Of a stretch of 64,000 bases of DNA, positions 21,969-33,203 are shown in pieces (within the stretch, counting starts at the first letter, position 1; every line of letters starts with the position of its first letter). The DNA comes from Dactylonectria macrodidyma (taxonomy: Eukaryota; Ascomycota; Sordariomycetes; Hypocreales; Nectriaceae). The notes under the pieces were generated by a model. That model did no database searches, was not told the origin of the DNA, and saw only the letters and a list, made by a program, of their open reading frames with translations. The DNA lies in the NCBI GenBank assembly GCA_020744425.1, contig JAGMUV010000015.1:434001-498000 (forward strand), in the 5' to 3' direction. A program made the position numbers and the translations under genes.

Positions 21969-22463
21969 ATGCGACAGCTCAAAGAACAAATAGACCCCGA
22001 TTCAGACGAAGAGGGTTCCGTAACCAACAAAACACAGCAAATGAATAAAATCTACGCTTCATCTGACGAGGAAAACCTGGTGAAGAAATTTCCATTTACC
22101 TACGCAGATGCCCAAACTCAGATGGGGATGACCGAACATAACGGAAGAAACGACAGCCCCAATAACTCCACCTCGCTGAGGGCCACTGTCGATGGAAACT
22201 ATCTCACTCGAATCTGGCGACTGAAGAGGGTGCTTGAAGACGGCGACAGCGGTGAAGGCGATGAAGAAGAGGAAGACGATGAAGACGAGGAAGACGAGGA
22301 AGACGAGGAAGATAGGGAGATAGGGAGATGTAGCGACAAATTGACCGACAAACGATACTCGTGGAGGTCCTCACCCGAGCATGCTTCCCCGTCAAAAAGA
22401 GTGAAAAACCACGTGGGACGCCGCCTCCACCCCAAAGCTGGGTTTCTCGAGAAAACCATATGA
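21969..22463 (+). CDS. hypothetical acidic-repeat protein or last exon of a decayed gene
   Basis: ATG-initiated frame of 164 residues (MRQLKEQIDPDSDEEGS). The middle holds a low-complexity Glu/Asp tract (about residues 97-116) made of GAAGACGAG-type units, followed by a basic tail (PSKRVKNHVGRRLHP). Composition suggests a nuclear, disordered protein. It follows Cys-rich exon remnants on the same strand and may be their final exon. No homologous family is recognised. Confidence 0.3.
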   Translation: MRQLKEQIDPDSDEEGSVTNKTQQMNKIYASSDEENLVKKFPFTYADAQTQMGMTEHNGRNDSPNNSTSLRATVDGNYLTRIWRLKRVLEDGDSGEGDEEEEDDEDEEDEEDEEDREIGRCSDKLTDKRYSWRSSPEHASPSKRVKNHVGRRLHPKAGFLEKTI

Positions 22464-22644
22464 AGATGGTTTATGTGGGATACTCTGGCTAAGACATGCT
22501 GCCAGAGTTCCTCTACGTGGGAAAGGGAAAGCAAGTCCCACAAGACGGTATCATCCCGACATGATCGCTGAGGACGGAGCCGATTTCTTCACCTATGGGA
22601 CCCGCACATACAGGTCTGCAGGGAGGATTTCTTACCCTCGATGA

Positions 22645-23011
22645 TCAGTTTTGGGGCGAGGGATGGAAACCTCTGAATGGATCGCTCTCTGCGAATGTCC
22701 CTAGTTTGCAATTGGCTGCCGCTCTCCTCATCTCATCGCCCATACCCTCATACCCCAGTAGTAGAGTCTCTGCTGAGATATACACTGAGTTGTGGGGGGC
22801 GGGGTTCAGCTTCCGAATCATCTGGTGTCGGTCTTCAAAGTTCTGTTTGAGCTCCCTCATGAGCGCTGCGTTGAAGTAGGAGGTCACATTCACAGGCTCC
22901 AAGCGTTCCCGAATAGAATCCAAATGCCCTTCCATCTTTCTCAGTAACCCCATTCCCCACAGAGTCCTGGGGAGGTGACGCTGGGATGCTCGATCGATAA
23001 GTCGGTACTCA
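22645..23011 (-). pseudogene. orphan exon truncated by AT-rich sequence
   Basis: Open from a splice-acceptor-like CGTACAG at 23012-23018 to a stop at 22645, reading HEYRLIDRASQRHLP, then from the ATG at 22953 MGLLRKMEGHLDSIRERLEP and NFEDRHQMIRKLNPAPHNSVY. Helical, charged, protein-like throughout, without internal stops. Upstream, where the preceding exon should lie, the sequence becomes AT-rich and stop-laden. Either a 102-residue gene from the internal ATG or the surviving 3' exon of a larger gene. Confidence 0.35.
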
Positions 23012-23019
23012 TGCTGTAC

Positions 23020-23250
23020 GAAAATATATTGATTTATAAAAACACTACGCGACTAGAGGAGTTGGCGAAAAACATACACAGCTTGATAAAGCATCACTTA
23101 CACTAAGTCCTTAGTATTAATTTTATAAAAGTTGATACATCGTCAAAATTTATGCCTAATTCAGTTCACCTTATGACCTTTTTATATGTATTTTATCTCC
23201 TAATTTAGAATGACTTAGTTTTTTATAAGTCATTTATTTTGCAATAGGCG
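23020..23250. other. AT-rich island, possibly RIP-affected
   Basis: About 230 bp rich in TTATA, ATTTA and TTTTA words between two more balanced regions. It abuts the truncated orphan exon. Consistent with a mutated repeat remnant; indices not computed. Confidence 0.4.
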
Positions 23251-24135
23251 GCACTGGGATGTGCCGTGGCCTCCCGCCCCCCCTCGTGAGAGAGCCAGGC
23301 CACCCATGATGCCGAGGAGATGGCTAAGGATGCGTATCACACGACAGCGACCTCACTCAATCGGATGATTAGAGTGGTGAATCCTGGCCTCCCTCGCTAG
23401 AAAGGGGGATGTCATGGACACCTTCTTCACCATCCCTCGATGAATTCTACTTGGGGCTGGTGTAATGCCCGAGGAACAGTCCTTGGCTACGGTGAAGGGG
23501 TACTCCTTAGAACGGGAGGAAGAGGCCAAGTTAACGATGGTGACAAAGGACACTGTCACCAACTTGGTGAAGATGATGCTGCTTTGAGTCCATTGATTAC
23601 AGTGGATAATATGAAATACTACTAGGACATGATGAAGCTCTAGGTGGAGAGGGTGTGTGAGTTGGAGCTTGTGAGCTATCGGATAGCCCTGCCTCCGCAA
23701 TCGCAACCAGCTGCCAAGAGGGATGGAGCCAGATAGATAGGTAATTGCATTAGTAGATGGGTGCGGAGGTGAGCCGCAGTGCATTGGACACAGTATAGAA
23801 GGGGAAAACAGAGTAATTGTTCAGGCCTTTGCCGTGATTGTGACTCTTTTCAGGACCGGGTTTTCCAAAATCGGACCCAGATCGGACCCAAAAGCGTCGA
23901 CGGGAGTCACAGACGACGGGGGCACGCACCAAAGTGTTGGGGTGCATTTATTAGTGCTTAAAGAGGTGCCGGGTACCCCTCCATACAACTAAAGCAGTGG
24001 GGGTACCTACTGGAGAATTAGCTGCCGCTTCGTCACACACCAGAATTTTCGTCGACCTTATCTTATCTTCCAGCTCTTGTACCGCCTTTTTCTTCTCCCA
24101 GAATCTGCCTTTCTTCCCTCCCCACCAGATTTAGA

Positions 24136-24173
24136 CGACTCACCGGCTCTTGTCCCCTTCACGTCGCGACTCA
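24136..24173 (+). promoter_or_regulatory. two CGACTCA elements upstream of CPA2
   Basis: CGACTCA occurs at 24136-24142 and 24167-24173, one mismatch from the TGACTCA bound by GCN4/CPC1/CpcA. A perfect TGACTCA is at 24656-24662 in intron 1. Amino-acid biosynthesis genes of fungi are classic targets of this factor, so cross-pathway control of the gene is plausible. Confidence 0.4.
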
Positions 24174-24257
24174 TTCGCCTCAATCGGGACTCAGAAGGGC
24201 AAACTCGCCAGCGGGACGGTGCAACTCACGCATTGATCCGCCTGCAACACCGCTGCG

Positions 24258-27200
24258 ATGCCTGCTAACATGGCTGCCACCCTCGCTGGCCGAGCTCCGG
24301 CTTTGCTCCGATTTGGACGCCGGGTGCCTCAAAGCCTGCCCGTCCGGTCGTTCTCCTCGGCCACCCTCGCCTCCCGAGGACGCTTCTTCATGGCCTCTAG
24401 CAAGCCCGTCCAGTCGAAGCGCATTGGAACTATCTCCATTGCCCGCGCCTACAGTTCTGCCGCCACCGAATCGGCCCCAAATCCCAAGGCCTATCTCGAG
24501 AGCGGGGTCATCAAGCCTCAGCAGACTGTCAATGTCAAGAAGGTTCTCGTCATTGGTAGCGGTGGTTTGGCCATTGGCCAGGCTGGAGAGTTCGACTACT
24601 CAGGTTCGTCTTGGTTGCGGCCCGTTCCCAATCCCTTCTCGCCTAGGCTGTCTTGTGACTCACTTGGTCTCCCCGCGTAATGGAACATCCTGGCTGACCC
24701 TGGTCTTCAATATACAGGATCACAGGCCTTGAAGGCTCTCAAGGAAGCTGGTGTCGCCTCTGTTCTCATCAATCCCAACATCGCTACCATTCAGACCAAC
24801 CACAGCCTTGCTGATGAGGTGTACTACCTCCCTGTCACTCCGGAGTATGTCACCTATGTCATTGAGAAGGAGAAGCCCGATGGCATTTTCCTCTCTTTCG
24901 GTGGCCAAACTGCTCTTAACCTCGGTGTTGAGATGCAGCGACTGGGCCTTTTCGAGAAGTACGGTGTCAAGGTCCTGGGCACTAGCGTGAGAACCCTGGA
25001 GCTGTCTGAGGATCGTGACCTCTTTGCCAAGGCCCTTGAAGAAATCGATATCCCCATCGCTAAGTCTATTGCCGTTGGCACAATCGAAGAGGCTCTCGAT
25101 GCTGCCGACAAGATCGGATACCCCATTATTGTCCGAGCCGCCTATGCCCTCGGCGGCCTGGGATCTGGCTTTGCCAACAACAGAGAGGAGCTTCACAACA
25201 TGGCTGCCCGATCTCTTACCCTCTCCCCCCAGATTCTTGTCGAGAAGTCCCTGAAGGGCTGGAAAGAAGTCGAGTACGAGGTTGTTCGCGATGCTAATAA
25301 CAACTGCATCACTGTTTGCAACATGGAGAACTTCGACCCTCTGGGCATTCACACCGGTGACTCGATCGTCGTGGCCCCCAGTCAGACTTTGAGCGATGAG
25401 GAGTACCACATGCTCCGAACTGCCGCCATCAAGATCGTCCGACATCTTGGTGTGGTTGGCGAGTGCAACGTTCAGTACGCTCTTCAGCCCGATGGCCTCG
25501 ATTATCGTGTCATCGAGGTCAACGCCCGTCTCTCTCGATCATCTGCTCTGGCCTCCAAGGCTACTGGATACCCCCTGGCTTACACTGCTGCTAAGATTGG
25601 TCTGGGACATACACTTCCCGAACTGCCAAACGCTGTTACCAAGACCACTACCGCCAACTTCGAGCCTTCCCTGGATTATATCGTCACCAAGATCCCTCGA
25701 TGGGATTTGTCCAAGTTCCAGCACGTTAAGCGTGACATTGGCAGTGCTATGAAGTCGGTTGGAGAAGTCATGGCTATCGGTCGCACGTTTGAGGAGTCTT
25801 TCCAGAAGGCTATTCGTCAGGTTGACCCTAAGTTCGTTGGTTTCCAGGGAGACAAGTTCGAGGATCTCGACTTTGAGCTGCAGAATCCTACCGACCGCCG
25901 ATGGCTTGCCGTTGGTCAGGCTATGCTCCACGAGAACTACTCCGTCGAGAAGGTTCATGACCTGACCAAGATTGACAAATGGTTCCTCTACAAGCTTCAG
26001 AACATCGTCGACTGCACTCGGGAGCTAGAGGCTGCCGAAGGCCTCGAGTCTCTGAAGAAGGAGCAGGTCCTAAAGGCCAAGAAACTTGGTTTCTCTGACC
26101 GACAGATTGCTATGGCTACTAAGAGCACCGAGGACAAGGTTCGCGCCCACCGACTGGGCCTGGGTATTCGACCCTGGGTCAAGAAGATCGATACTCTGGC
26201 CGCCGAGTTCCCTGCTGATACCAACTATTTGTACACCACCTACAACGGCTCCTCTCACGATGTCACCTTCGAGGACAAGGGCACCGTCATTCTCGGAAGT
26301 GGTGTCTACCGAATTGGTAGCTCCGTCGAGTTCGATTGGTGCGCTGTTAGCGCTACTCAGGCTCTCCGAGAGATGGGCGAAAAGACCGTCATGATCAACG
26401 TAAGTTACGATTTTGCAACCCCTAACCTCTTCGCCCTAACTTTTACCCTATTTTACTTACTCCTTCACCCTAACACCTACCCTAATTTATTGGCCCATCT
26501 ACCCTAAGGCATTTGGTATCCCCACCCTAAGTCATTTGCCCCACTATTTCAACTTGCGCGGCTCGCGCAACTATTCACAACTCCTTCAGCAATTATCATG
26601 AAGCATGTTCTTCACTTGATCAAACGCTAATTAGAAACAAAAAAGTACAACCCGGAGACGTACTCCACAGATTTCGATACTGCTGATAAATTGTACTTTG
26701 AAGAGCTGAGTTACGAGAGAGTCATGGATATCTATGAACTCGAGAATGCCTCTGGCGTTGTTGTCTCTGTTGGTGGCCAGCTGCCCCAGAACATTGCTCT
26801 GCGACTCCAGGAGACTGGTGGGGCCAACGTCCTTGGCACTAACCCTCAGGACATTGACAAGGCCGAGGATCGTCAAAAATTCTCTGAGATCCTCGACAGC
26901 ATCGGCGTTGACCAGCCCGCCTGGAAGGAGCTCACCTCCGTCAAGGCCGCCGAGGACTTTGCCAATGAGGTTGGATACCCCGTTCTGGTCCGTCCCAGTT
27001 ACGTTCTGTCCGGTGCCGCCATGACTGTCATCCGAAGCCAGGAGGATCTTAAGGACAAGCTCGAGGCTGCTAGCAATGTTTCTCCGGATCATCCCGTTGT
27101 TATCACCAAGTTCATCGAGGGTGCTGAGGAGATTGATGTCGACGGTGTTGCCTCTAAGGGCGAGCTGATCATCCATGCTGTTAGCGAGCACGTCGAGCAG

Positions 27201-28185
27201 GCTGGTGTCCACTCCGGTGATGCCACCTTGGTCCTTCCCCCCGCCAACCTTGACCAGACCACCATGGACCGTGTCAAGGAGATTGCTGAGAAGGTCGCTA
27301 GCGCTTGGAAGATAACTGGTCCCTTCAACATGCAGATCATCAAGGCCAGCAACCCTGAAGGTGGCGAGCCGCTCCTGAAGGTCATCGAGTGCAACCTCCG
27401 TGCCTCTAGATCTTTCCCCTTCGTCAGCAAGGTCCTCGGCACCAACTTCATTGACGTCGCTACCAAGGCTCTTGTTGGTAAGGAGGTTCCTAAGCCCACT
27501 GACCTCATGGCCGTCAAGCGTGATTACGTCGCTACCAAGGTCCCTCAGTTCTCCTGGACCCGTCTGGCCGGTGCTGACCCCTTCCTCGGCGTGGAGATGT
27601 CCTCCACTGGTGAGATTGCTTGCTTCGGCAAGGATCTCGTTGAGGCTTACTGGACTTCGCTGCAATCCACCATGAACTTCCGCATGCCCGAGCCTGGTGA
27701 GGGTCTCCTCTTCGGTGGTGATGTCACCAAGTCCTGGCTCACCCAGGTTGTCGACTACGTTGCCCCTCTCGGATACAAGCTGTACGCTGCTACCCCCGAG
27801 GTCAAGCAGTTCCTTGAGTCAAACTCCAAGCACCAGATCGAGGTCGAGGTCATCGAGTTCCCCAAGGAGGACAAGCGAGCTCTCCGAGAAGTCTTCCAGA
27901 GGTACGATATCCGTGGCGCCTTCAACCTGGCCCAGGCTCGTGCCAAGACCACTCTGGATGTTGACTACGTCATGCGACGAAACGCCGTCGACTTTGGCGT
28001 CCCTCTATTCATGGAGCCTCAGGTATGTCAACCCTAGCTGATTGAACACTCGCCCATAGACTAATATAACCCTACAGACTGCCATCCTCTTCGCTCAGTG
28101 CATGAGCGAAAAGCTGCCCCGCTCCGAGGGCATCCCCTCCGAGGTTCGACAGTGGTCCAACTTCATCGGCGGAAAGCCGCTGTAA
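24258..28185 (+). CDS. CPA2: carbamoyl-phosphate synthase, arginine-specific large subunit
   Basis: Model: join(24258..24603,24718..26399,26646..28022,28078..28185), 1170 residues. An Arg/Ser/Ala-rich N-terminus ([17 protein letters not shown]) of about 70-80 residues looks like a mitochondrial presequence. Then come [30 protein letters not shown], the first ATP-grasp synthetase half, and from about residue 640 ([18 protein letters not shown]) the second half, ending in an MGS-like C-terminal region. Free of the glutaminase domain, it partners a separate small subunit, as yeast CPA2 and Neurospora arg-3 do. It makes carbamoyl phosphate from glutamine, bicarbonate and two ATP for arginine synthesis. 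Intron 2 (246 nt) is unusually long and carries CCCTAA motifs. Convergent with NPL4. Confidence 0.96.
26400..26645 (+). other. long intron with six CCCTAA motifs
   Basis: The intron begins GTAAGT and ends AAAAAG and is 246 nt, against about 55-115 nt for the other introns of the gene. Between about 26418 and 26518 it holds six CCCTAA hexamers (plus one CCCTAT) in the same orientation, spaced irregularly. CCCTAA is the complement of the fungal telomere unit TTAGGG. A perfect 7-bp inverted repeat follows at 26554-26570. Confidence 0.85.
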
Positions 28186-28959
28186 AGCTGAAACAGCATA
28201 CGGCTGAAGGAGAGAAAATGGCGTTTTGTTTCTATATAGGACCTGCCTATGTAGTTGGCGGTTAAGGGGTGTTGGGAGACTGGCCAGGAGTATGTATTTT
28301 TGCTTCCCCAGAGTTGATGTTTTTTTGGACATTTTATCAGTGTCTGAGTCTGATTTTGAACCCACCCCCCTTTGTAAGGAGACGGAGTACGGAAATGAAG
28401 AAAAAGTTCATCAAGATTGCCTTTAGTTGATTGATACGTGTGTCCCCATGCTACCACTAAAATAGGCCGTTTTGACCCAGTTTTACTCTTCTCAGTTACC
28501 GATGGATATTTATCGGGGTATCATTGTCACCTTCGCCAACAGCATTCTTTCTCATGTCGTGTGTGGAGAGTTTACTTTTGACAGCTGCGTGCTGAGGGAA
28601 GAACGTCTGATGTGAGAGACTTATGGGATGCCCTCGAAAGGAGGGGAGTCACTGATGCTTGTCGAAATGGTATCTGTGGCAATTTGAAGAGGCCAGATCT
28701 GCCTGAGCTTTTTGTACATACGCGCTGTGATGATATTTGTCCGCCCTCTCTACATGCTAAGCGATGTCCTCAAGTCGAAGTCAAAGATGCCTTCCCTCCC
28801 AAAGTACACAAACGATTCGCCGTCGCCCAAACGCCGCTCCAGTCACCATATACGACTGTCAATGGCCATGCTCTTAAACAAAAACCCCGTTTTTGACTGT
28901 CTATCCGGGCTCACTTTTTTGACCAATTTACGATTCCTTGCTGCTTCTCCGGCGTTGGG
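28186..28959. other. convergent intergenic region
   Basis: Between the stops of CPA2 (+) and NPL4 (-). It should hold both 3' untranslated regions. No gene seen. Confidence 0.5.
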
Positions 28960-31101
28960 TCATGTTGATGGGGGCGGCGGAAGGTCGGACAGCGTTCGAC
29001 GCTCGTTCAGCCTGAAGGCAGCAAATCGCTTAGCAAGGGGCTCACCCGAGTCGCGAACTGGCACTTGAAAAGACGAGGAGGATGAAGAAGAGGAGGAGGG
29101 CGCAGGAGCTTCGTCGCTCACTCGCGAACGCTTGGGGACTCGCTCACCAGTCGATTGAAGAATGGCCTGCAGGGTTTGCCAGCCCTCTGTGGAGCGAAGC
29201 TGGAATGTGTCGGACAGGTCGTGTTCGCTTGCCACGCGGCAGAGGAGGGACTCTTCGTCCTAAAAGGGCAATGTTAGATAACGTGCTTGTGAGAACAATA
29301 AGTTAGAGGCGAATTCCATACCTTGGACAGGATTCCCATCTGATGAATGAAGCACAAGAGATGGAAATTGGACATTTCCTGCCCGTCACCGTTGGCTTTT
29401 TGACCTTGCGACAGCTTCAGGGATTTGGCGAGGGAGGAGTGTTCTTGGCTCTCGCCAACGTACTCGCGATTCTCGATGGGAAATCCTTGCTGGGTGAACA
29501 TGGGCTTGGGCTCGGCGGGGAAGCCGTGAGTCAGTGTCACGAAGAGATACTCGACCGGGAAAGACGGCTTCGCGTTCTCCTGAACATTGGCCTTGTACTC
29601 ATTTACCCTGCGGTAAAATACTTCTGGGATGTATCTTGTGCGGCTGGTAGAGCCGTCGTCTTCCTCCTCTTCGCGGACTAGCATCGAGTTGGGATCGGCA
29701 GACGGTTCGACAATGTCGGCCCGGACCATCTCAACGGATTCGTTGGACATTTGGTAGGACGAGATGGAAATCTCACCATCCTCATTGCCGGTGATGATAC
29801 AAGTGACGAAGTTAGAGCCGAAACTGCCGGTATCGCTCCACTTTGAAGACTTAGGATATTTCGCTTGTAGCCTCGACGACAGGCAAATTTCAAGAGAGGA
29901 AAGGAAGTAGGAGTCAGCGTGACGCTTGCACACCACGGAGCCGTCGCCGTTTCCAGCATCAAGCAGGTCGGTCCAGATGACGCCAACGGGCTCCAGCCCA
30001 CATAGCTTTGCGACATGGTCAACCTCCTTCTGAGATTCCCAGGCATTCATCGTGATACCGTCGGCCTCGTCGACCTGCGGTGGCTCGTAAATAGCCTCCA
30101 CGACAGCCTTAACGCCGAGCGGGACCTCGGTGTATTCTGTGTACTTTCCATAGAGGTAACCTAAACGCTGCGACCCGGTCTTCCGCCAAGTATCGATAAA
30201 CGTGTCGATGATGGCCGGGGACGAGAATTCGACGTGGTCAACCATGCGGAACTGCTGCGGTTGCAAAGTAATGGCGCTGGGTTGGCACTTGGTGCAGATG
30301 CCTTCGGGCCATGGCGGATGTCCCGAAGGGCACTCATGTTTGACTCGATGGTACGGTTCCACTAGAGGCGGTATGTATGAGGCTCCGAGCTCTGGCTTGT
30401 TTGTGGCAGCGTTGATTTTCCTGAGATAGGAGTGGAAGGACAGGTATTTGATCTTCTTCTCGGCTAGGTATCCCATATCGAATGGATCCATAGGTTGACA
30501 GTAGTCGCACATGCCCTTGGGACCATGGCGGCACATACGGTCGCGGCTTCGGGGAATCTTGCCGTCGAGTCTGTCTAACCGGTCATCCAAGGCGGACTGA
30601 CGGACCACCTCCCAGGGGCGGGCAATGCGCTCGGGCTTCGGGTTGATCGGCAAGTCTTCGGTCGGCAAAACAGGCTTTCCGTTGAGCCTGGCTGAGGCAC
30701 CGGATGCTGGCGCTTCACCGTTGGTGGCATCGGCGTGCTGGTATCCGAGGAAGATGAGGTCACCGTGCCTGTGAAGTCGTTAGACGTGATGAACCACGAG
30801 GTGCCTGAACGGCGTGAAACACATACTTGAGGCCGATTTGGCCAACTTTGAAGTTGATGATGTCCCCCAGGCGCTTCGAGTCACCTCCGTTGGGTGCGTT
30901 GGACAGGGTGATGGTCTTGGGATCGACGGTCTTGGGAAGCTGCTCGAGAAGCTGTGCGAGAGTGCTTGGTTAGCGCTGGCTGTGACGCAACGCATGAGAC
31001 GACGAGACGAGACTCACAATCTTCCCCAGCTCGCCAAAAGTAGTGCCTGACTCGATGTTCAGACGGGCCATGCCATCGGGCCCTCGGAGACGCAGCAGCA
31101 T
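28960..31101 (-). CDS. NPL4: NPL4, Cdc48 adaptor of the ubiquitin pathway
   Basis: Model: complement(join(28960..29259,29322..30768,30827..30951,31018..31101)), 651 residues. The N-terminal [17 protein letters not shown] is the UBX-like fold. It is followed by two Cys/His motifs, [19 protein letters not shown] and [18 protein letters not shown], of the NPL4 zinc-finger region. The MPN-type domain contains [19 protein letters not shown] and [10 protein letters not shown]. The C-terminus is Ser-rich with a poly-Ser tract. NPL4 binds UFD1 and Cdc48/p97 to extract ubiquitinated proteins, for example in ER-associated degradation. The MPN domain in this family is non-catalytic. Divergent from SEC66. 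Confidence 0.96.
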
Positions 31102-31862
31102 GGCGGCGACGTCCTCAGCGGGAGTTCGGAGACAGGTATGGATATGGAGTTAGAGTTGGAGATGCTTGGTGGGGTCACGGCCGGGAGACGTATGATGAGA
31201 AACGGTTTCCGAGTATGAAAGAGACAGATAAATCGATATCCTTGGCGGATGGAGCGATTTCTCGGTGAATGAGTGGTGAGGGTGCTTTAAGAAGTTGGTG
31301 TAAAGAAGTGGAAGAGCGCACATCGAAGGGAACGTGAGCTTCGGGACGTGGCGTGGAAGCTCGCTGAAGCAGCAGTAACAGTGCGGGATGCAGCTCAGTC
31401 ATACAGCGTCATCCAGCGGTGCCTGGGCGAGTCTAGGGACCTTTTTAGTGGGTAGCCTTGCAACACACCAGGGTGCTAAAGTTTGGGTGGTGTGCTTTCG
31501 GATTAATAATGCTCCGGTGAACCTTGTGTCATGAAAACTAAAGCCAAGTGACAGATGGCACGAGAGAAGGGCATGCGCCACAACTTACAAGGGTCTTCTC
31601 GGTACTGCACCGCCACAGTATCAGCGAATGAACTTGCTGGTGGAGGATTGATTATCTGGCCAGAAGCGAAGCTGTCAGTTCGTCGGGGCGGCCACCGTGT
31701 AAATTGGCATCGAAATACTTCCCCAACTGCGTGCGCCTTCGACAAAGCAGCCAACTTTCCCACCACCACCTTCGCTTTCGCCCTTTGCTCGCTGCTTTCT
31801 TTTCCCGGTCGCCTTTCTCGTCGCTCTCTCGAATATTGCACGTTAAACGTTAATCTCTGATC
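31102..31862. other. divergent promoter region of NPL4 and SEC66
   Basis: About 760 bp separates the two start codons. Pyrimidine-rich tracts (CTTTCCCACCACC, TTTCTCGTCGC) precede SEC66, typical of fungal leaders. No other gene seen. Confidence 0.5.
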
Positions 31863-32727
31863 ATGGCTCTGCCCGCCTTCCTCGACATCGACTGGAAGGG
31901 CCTCGCCCTTCCTTTCGCCTACGTGATTGTCCTTGCCAGTGCCCTCATGACCTTCTCGAGAATTTACCGAAAACGCAAGGCTGGTATGCTTCTCTCTCCT
32001 GAGGCGATCCTAAATCATCTACATGGCCTCGACCTTTCGTGACGACGCGGTTCAAACAAAAGCTGACCAGAGACTTCGCGCAAAAATAGCCCAGAGCGCC
32101 AACCTCGCGCCGTGGTTCGGCCCTCATCTCCAGCGCAACGTCTACCTCTCGCTGCTGCACATGCAGCCCGAAGAGGGCGGCGAGAAGACCCCTCGCATTC
32201 CCGATAGCGTCCTGCGGGCCGCCCTCCTCCGCCGCGCCGTCGAAGACATTCGCCGCCTCATCCAGATCAAGAACGCCAAGCAGGCCTGCAGCTCGTTGCT
32301 GCAGAGGGGCAGCGTGGGAGATGACCTTTGGCAGCGCTTCCAGCGCGCCGAGAAGGAAATGGAGGCTGAGTTGAGGGATGTTGTCCAGGAGGTAAGCGCC
32401 AATCGCATGTCGGCCTATTCTCCCGTTGTTACTGACTGATGCTGTTCAAAGGCCAACGCTCTCGCTCCCAACTGGGGCCAGTCCATTTTCCAGTCCGCCC
32501 ATGAAATGGCCGCCAACGCCGCTATCCGCACCCAGATCGATGACCTCCTGTCCACAGCCGAATCCGAGAAGAAGTGGTGGGAGAAGCGCCGCAGCCAGAT
32601 TCAGAGCGACTTCATGAAAGAAATCGACGGCCCCGAGCAGAGCCCTTCGGGCAAGGCCGCCAGCGAGGACGACGCCGTGCTAGTGGACACTCCCAGCAAG
32701 AGCAAGAAGAAGGGCGGCAAGAAATAG
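31863..32727 (+). CDS. SEC66: SEC66-type subunit of the Sec63 translocation complex
   Basis: Model: join(31863..31983,32090..32391,32452..32727), 232 residues. A short luminal start, one membrane helix (LPFAYVIVLASALMTFS, about residues 13-30) and a basic RIYRKRKA stop-transfer precede the cytosolic part. That part contains APWFGPHLQRNVYLSLL, IPDSVLRAALLRRAVEDI and ANALAPNWGQSIFQSA, all recognisable in fungal Sec66/Sec71. The C-terminus KSKKKGGKK is basic. The complex (Sec62, Sec63, Sec66, Sec72) assists post-translational import into the ER. Intron phases close. Confidence 0.9.
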
Positions 32728-33203
32728 ACGAGGAGGGAAAATCAATAATCATGGTGCGGTGCGGACGCGTGGCGGTGTTGAGAATATCCGGTACAAAGGC
32801 GTCTTGAGACAACACACATTTTGTACAACACTTTGGTGAGAAACTGGGCATGTTGCATCGGGAGAGGCAAGAGGGAAAACAAAGTTCCGGCGTTGCGGGT
32901 TTTTAGAAGCAATCAGATTTCAGGTGCCTCTTGGGCTTTGTCTATTGATATATCGACATATCCATCTCCTATTTCTGGGTCGGTATGCTTCCCTTTTCAA
33001 ATGCAACAAATGCGCTGTGCTCATGCAACCTGTTTCCGGAATATGCGGCTTTGAACACGCCAAATGCGTCTAACTAAAACTCCTGGCAAAAAAAAAGAGA
33101 CTGACAACAAGCCGTCATCGCGAGATAACGGAGTCGGGCTAGGTAAAGGGAACATGAAAACGCCAATCTAATAACGGGGTTTTTAGGCACGGGCTGAAGC
33201 CAT
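32728..33203. other. convergent intergenic region
   Basis: Holds the 3' flanks of SEC66 and of the minus-strand gene at 33204. Nothing else seen. Confidence 0.5.

Larger units (their letters stand above)
20154..24257. other. accessory region with decayed coding remnants and AT-rich island
   Basis: No intact gene. Remnants: an open minus-strand frame at 20753-21076 without an ATG start; plus-strand Cys-rich exon-like pieces at 21362-21522; an open acidic C-terminus at 21969-22463; a minus-strand orphan at 22645-23011; an AT-rich island at about 23020-23250; and stop-interrupted plus-strand sequence at 23400-23740. The last ~250 bases are the leader of the carbamoyl-phosphate synthase gene. 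Confidence 0.45.

Noticed and set aside
22199..22543. Minus-strand frame rich in poly-Ser
   Set aside because: Produced by the antisense of the Glu/Asp repeat in the plus-strand frame at 21969-22463.
24258..24603. Possible arginine attenuator peptide upstream of CPA2
   Set aside because: That regulatory uORF belongs to the small-subunit gene; no ATG or uORF occurs in the 250-bp leader here.
24720..25445. Long minus-strand open frame opposite CPA2 (241 codons)
   Set aside because: It is the antisense shadow of the strongly coding CPA2 exon; composition and lack of a family match show no independent gene.
26631..27665. Minus-strand open frame of 344 codons opposite CPA2 exon 3
   Set aside because: Antisense shadow of codon-biased CPA2 sequence; no domain or splice support.
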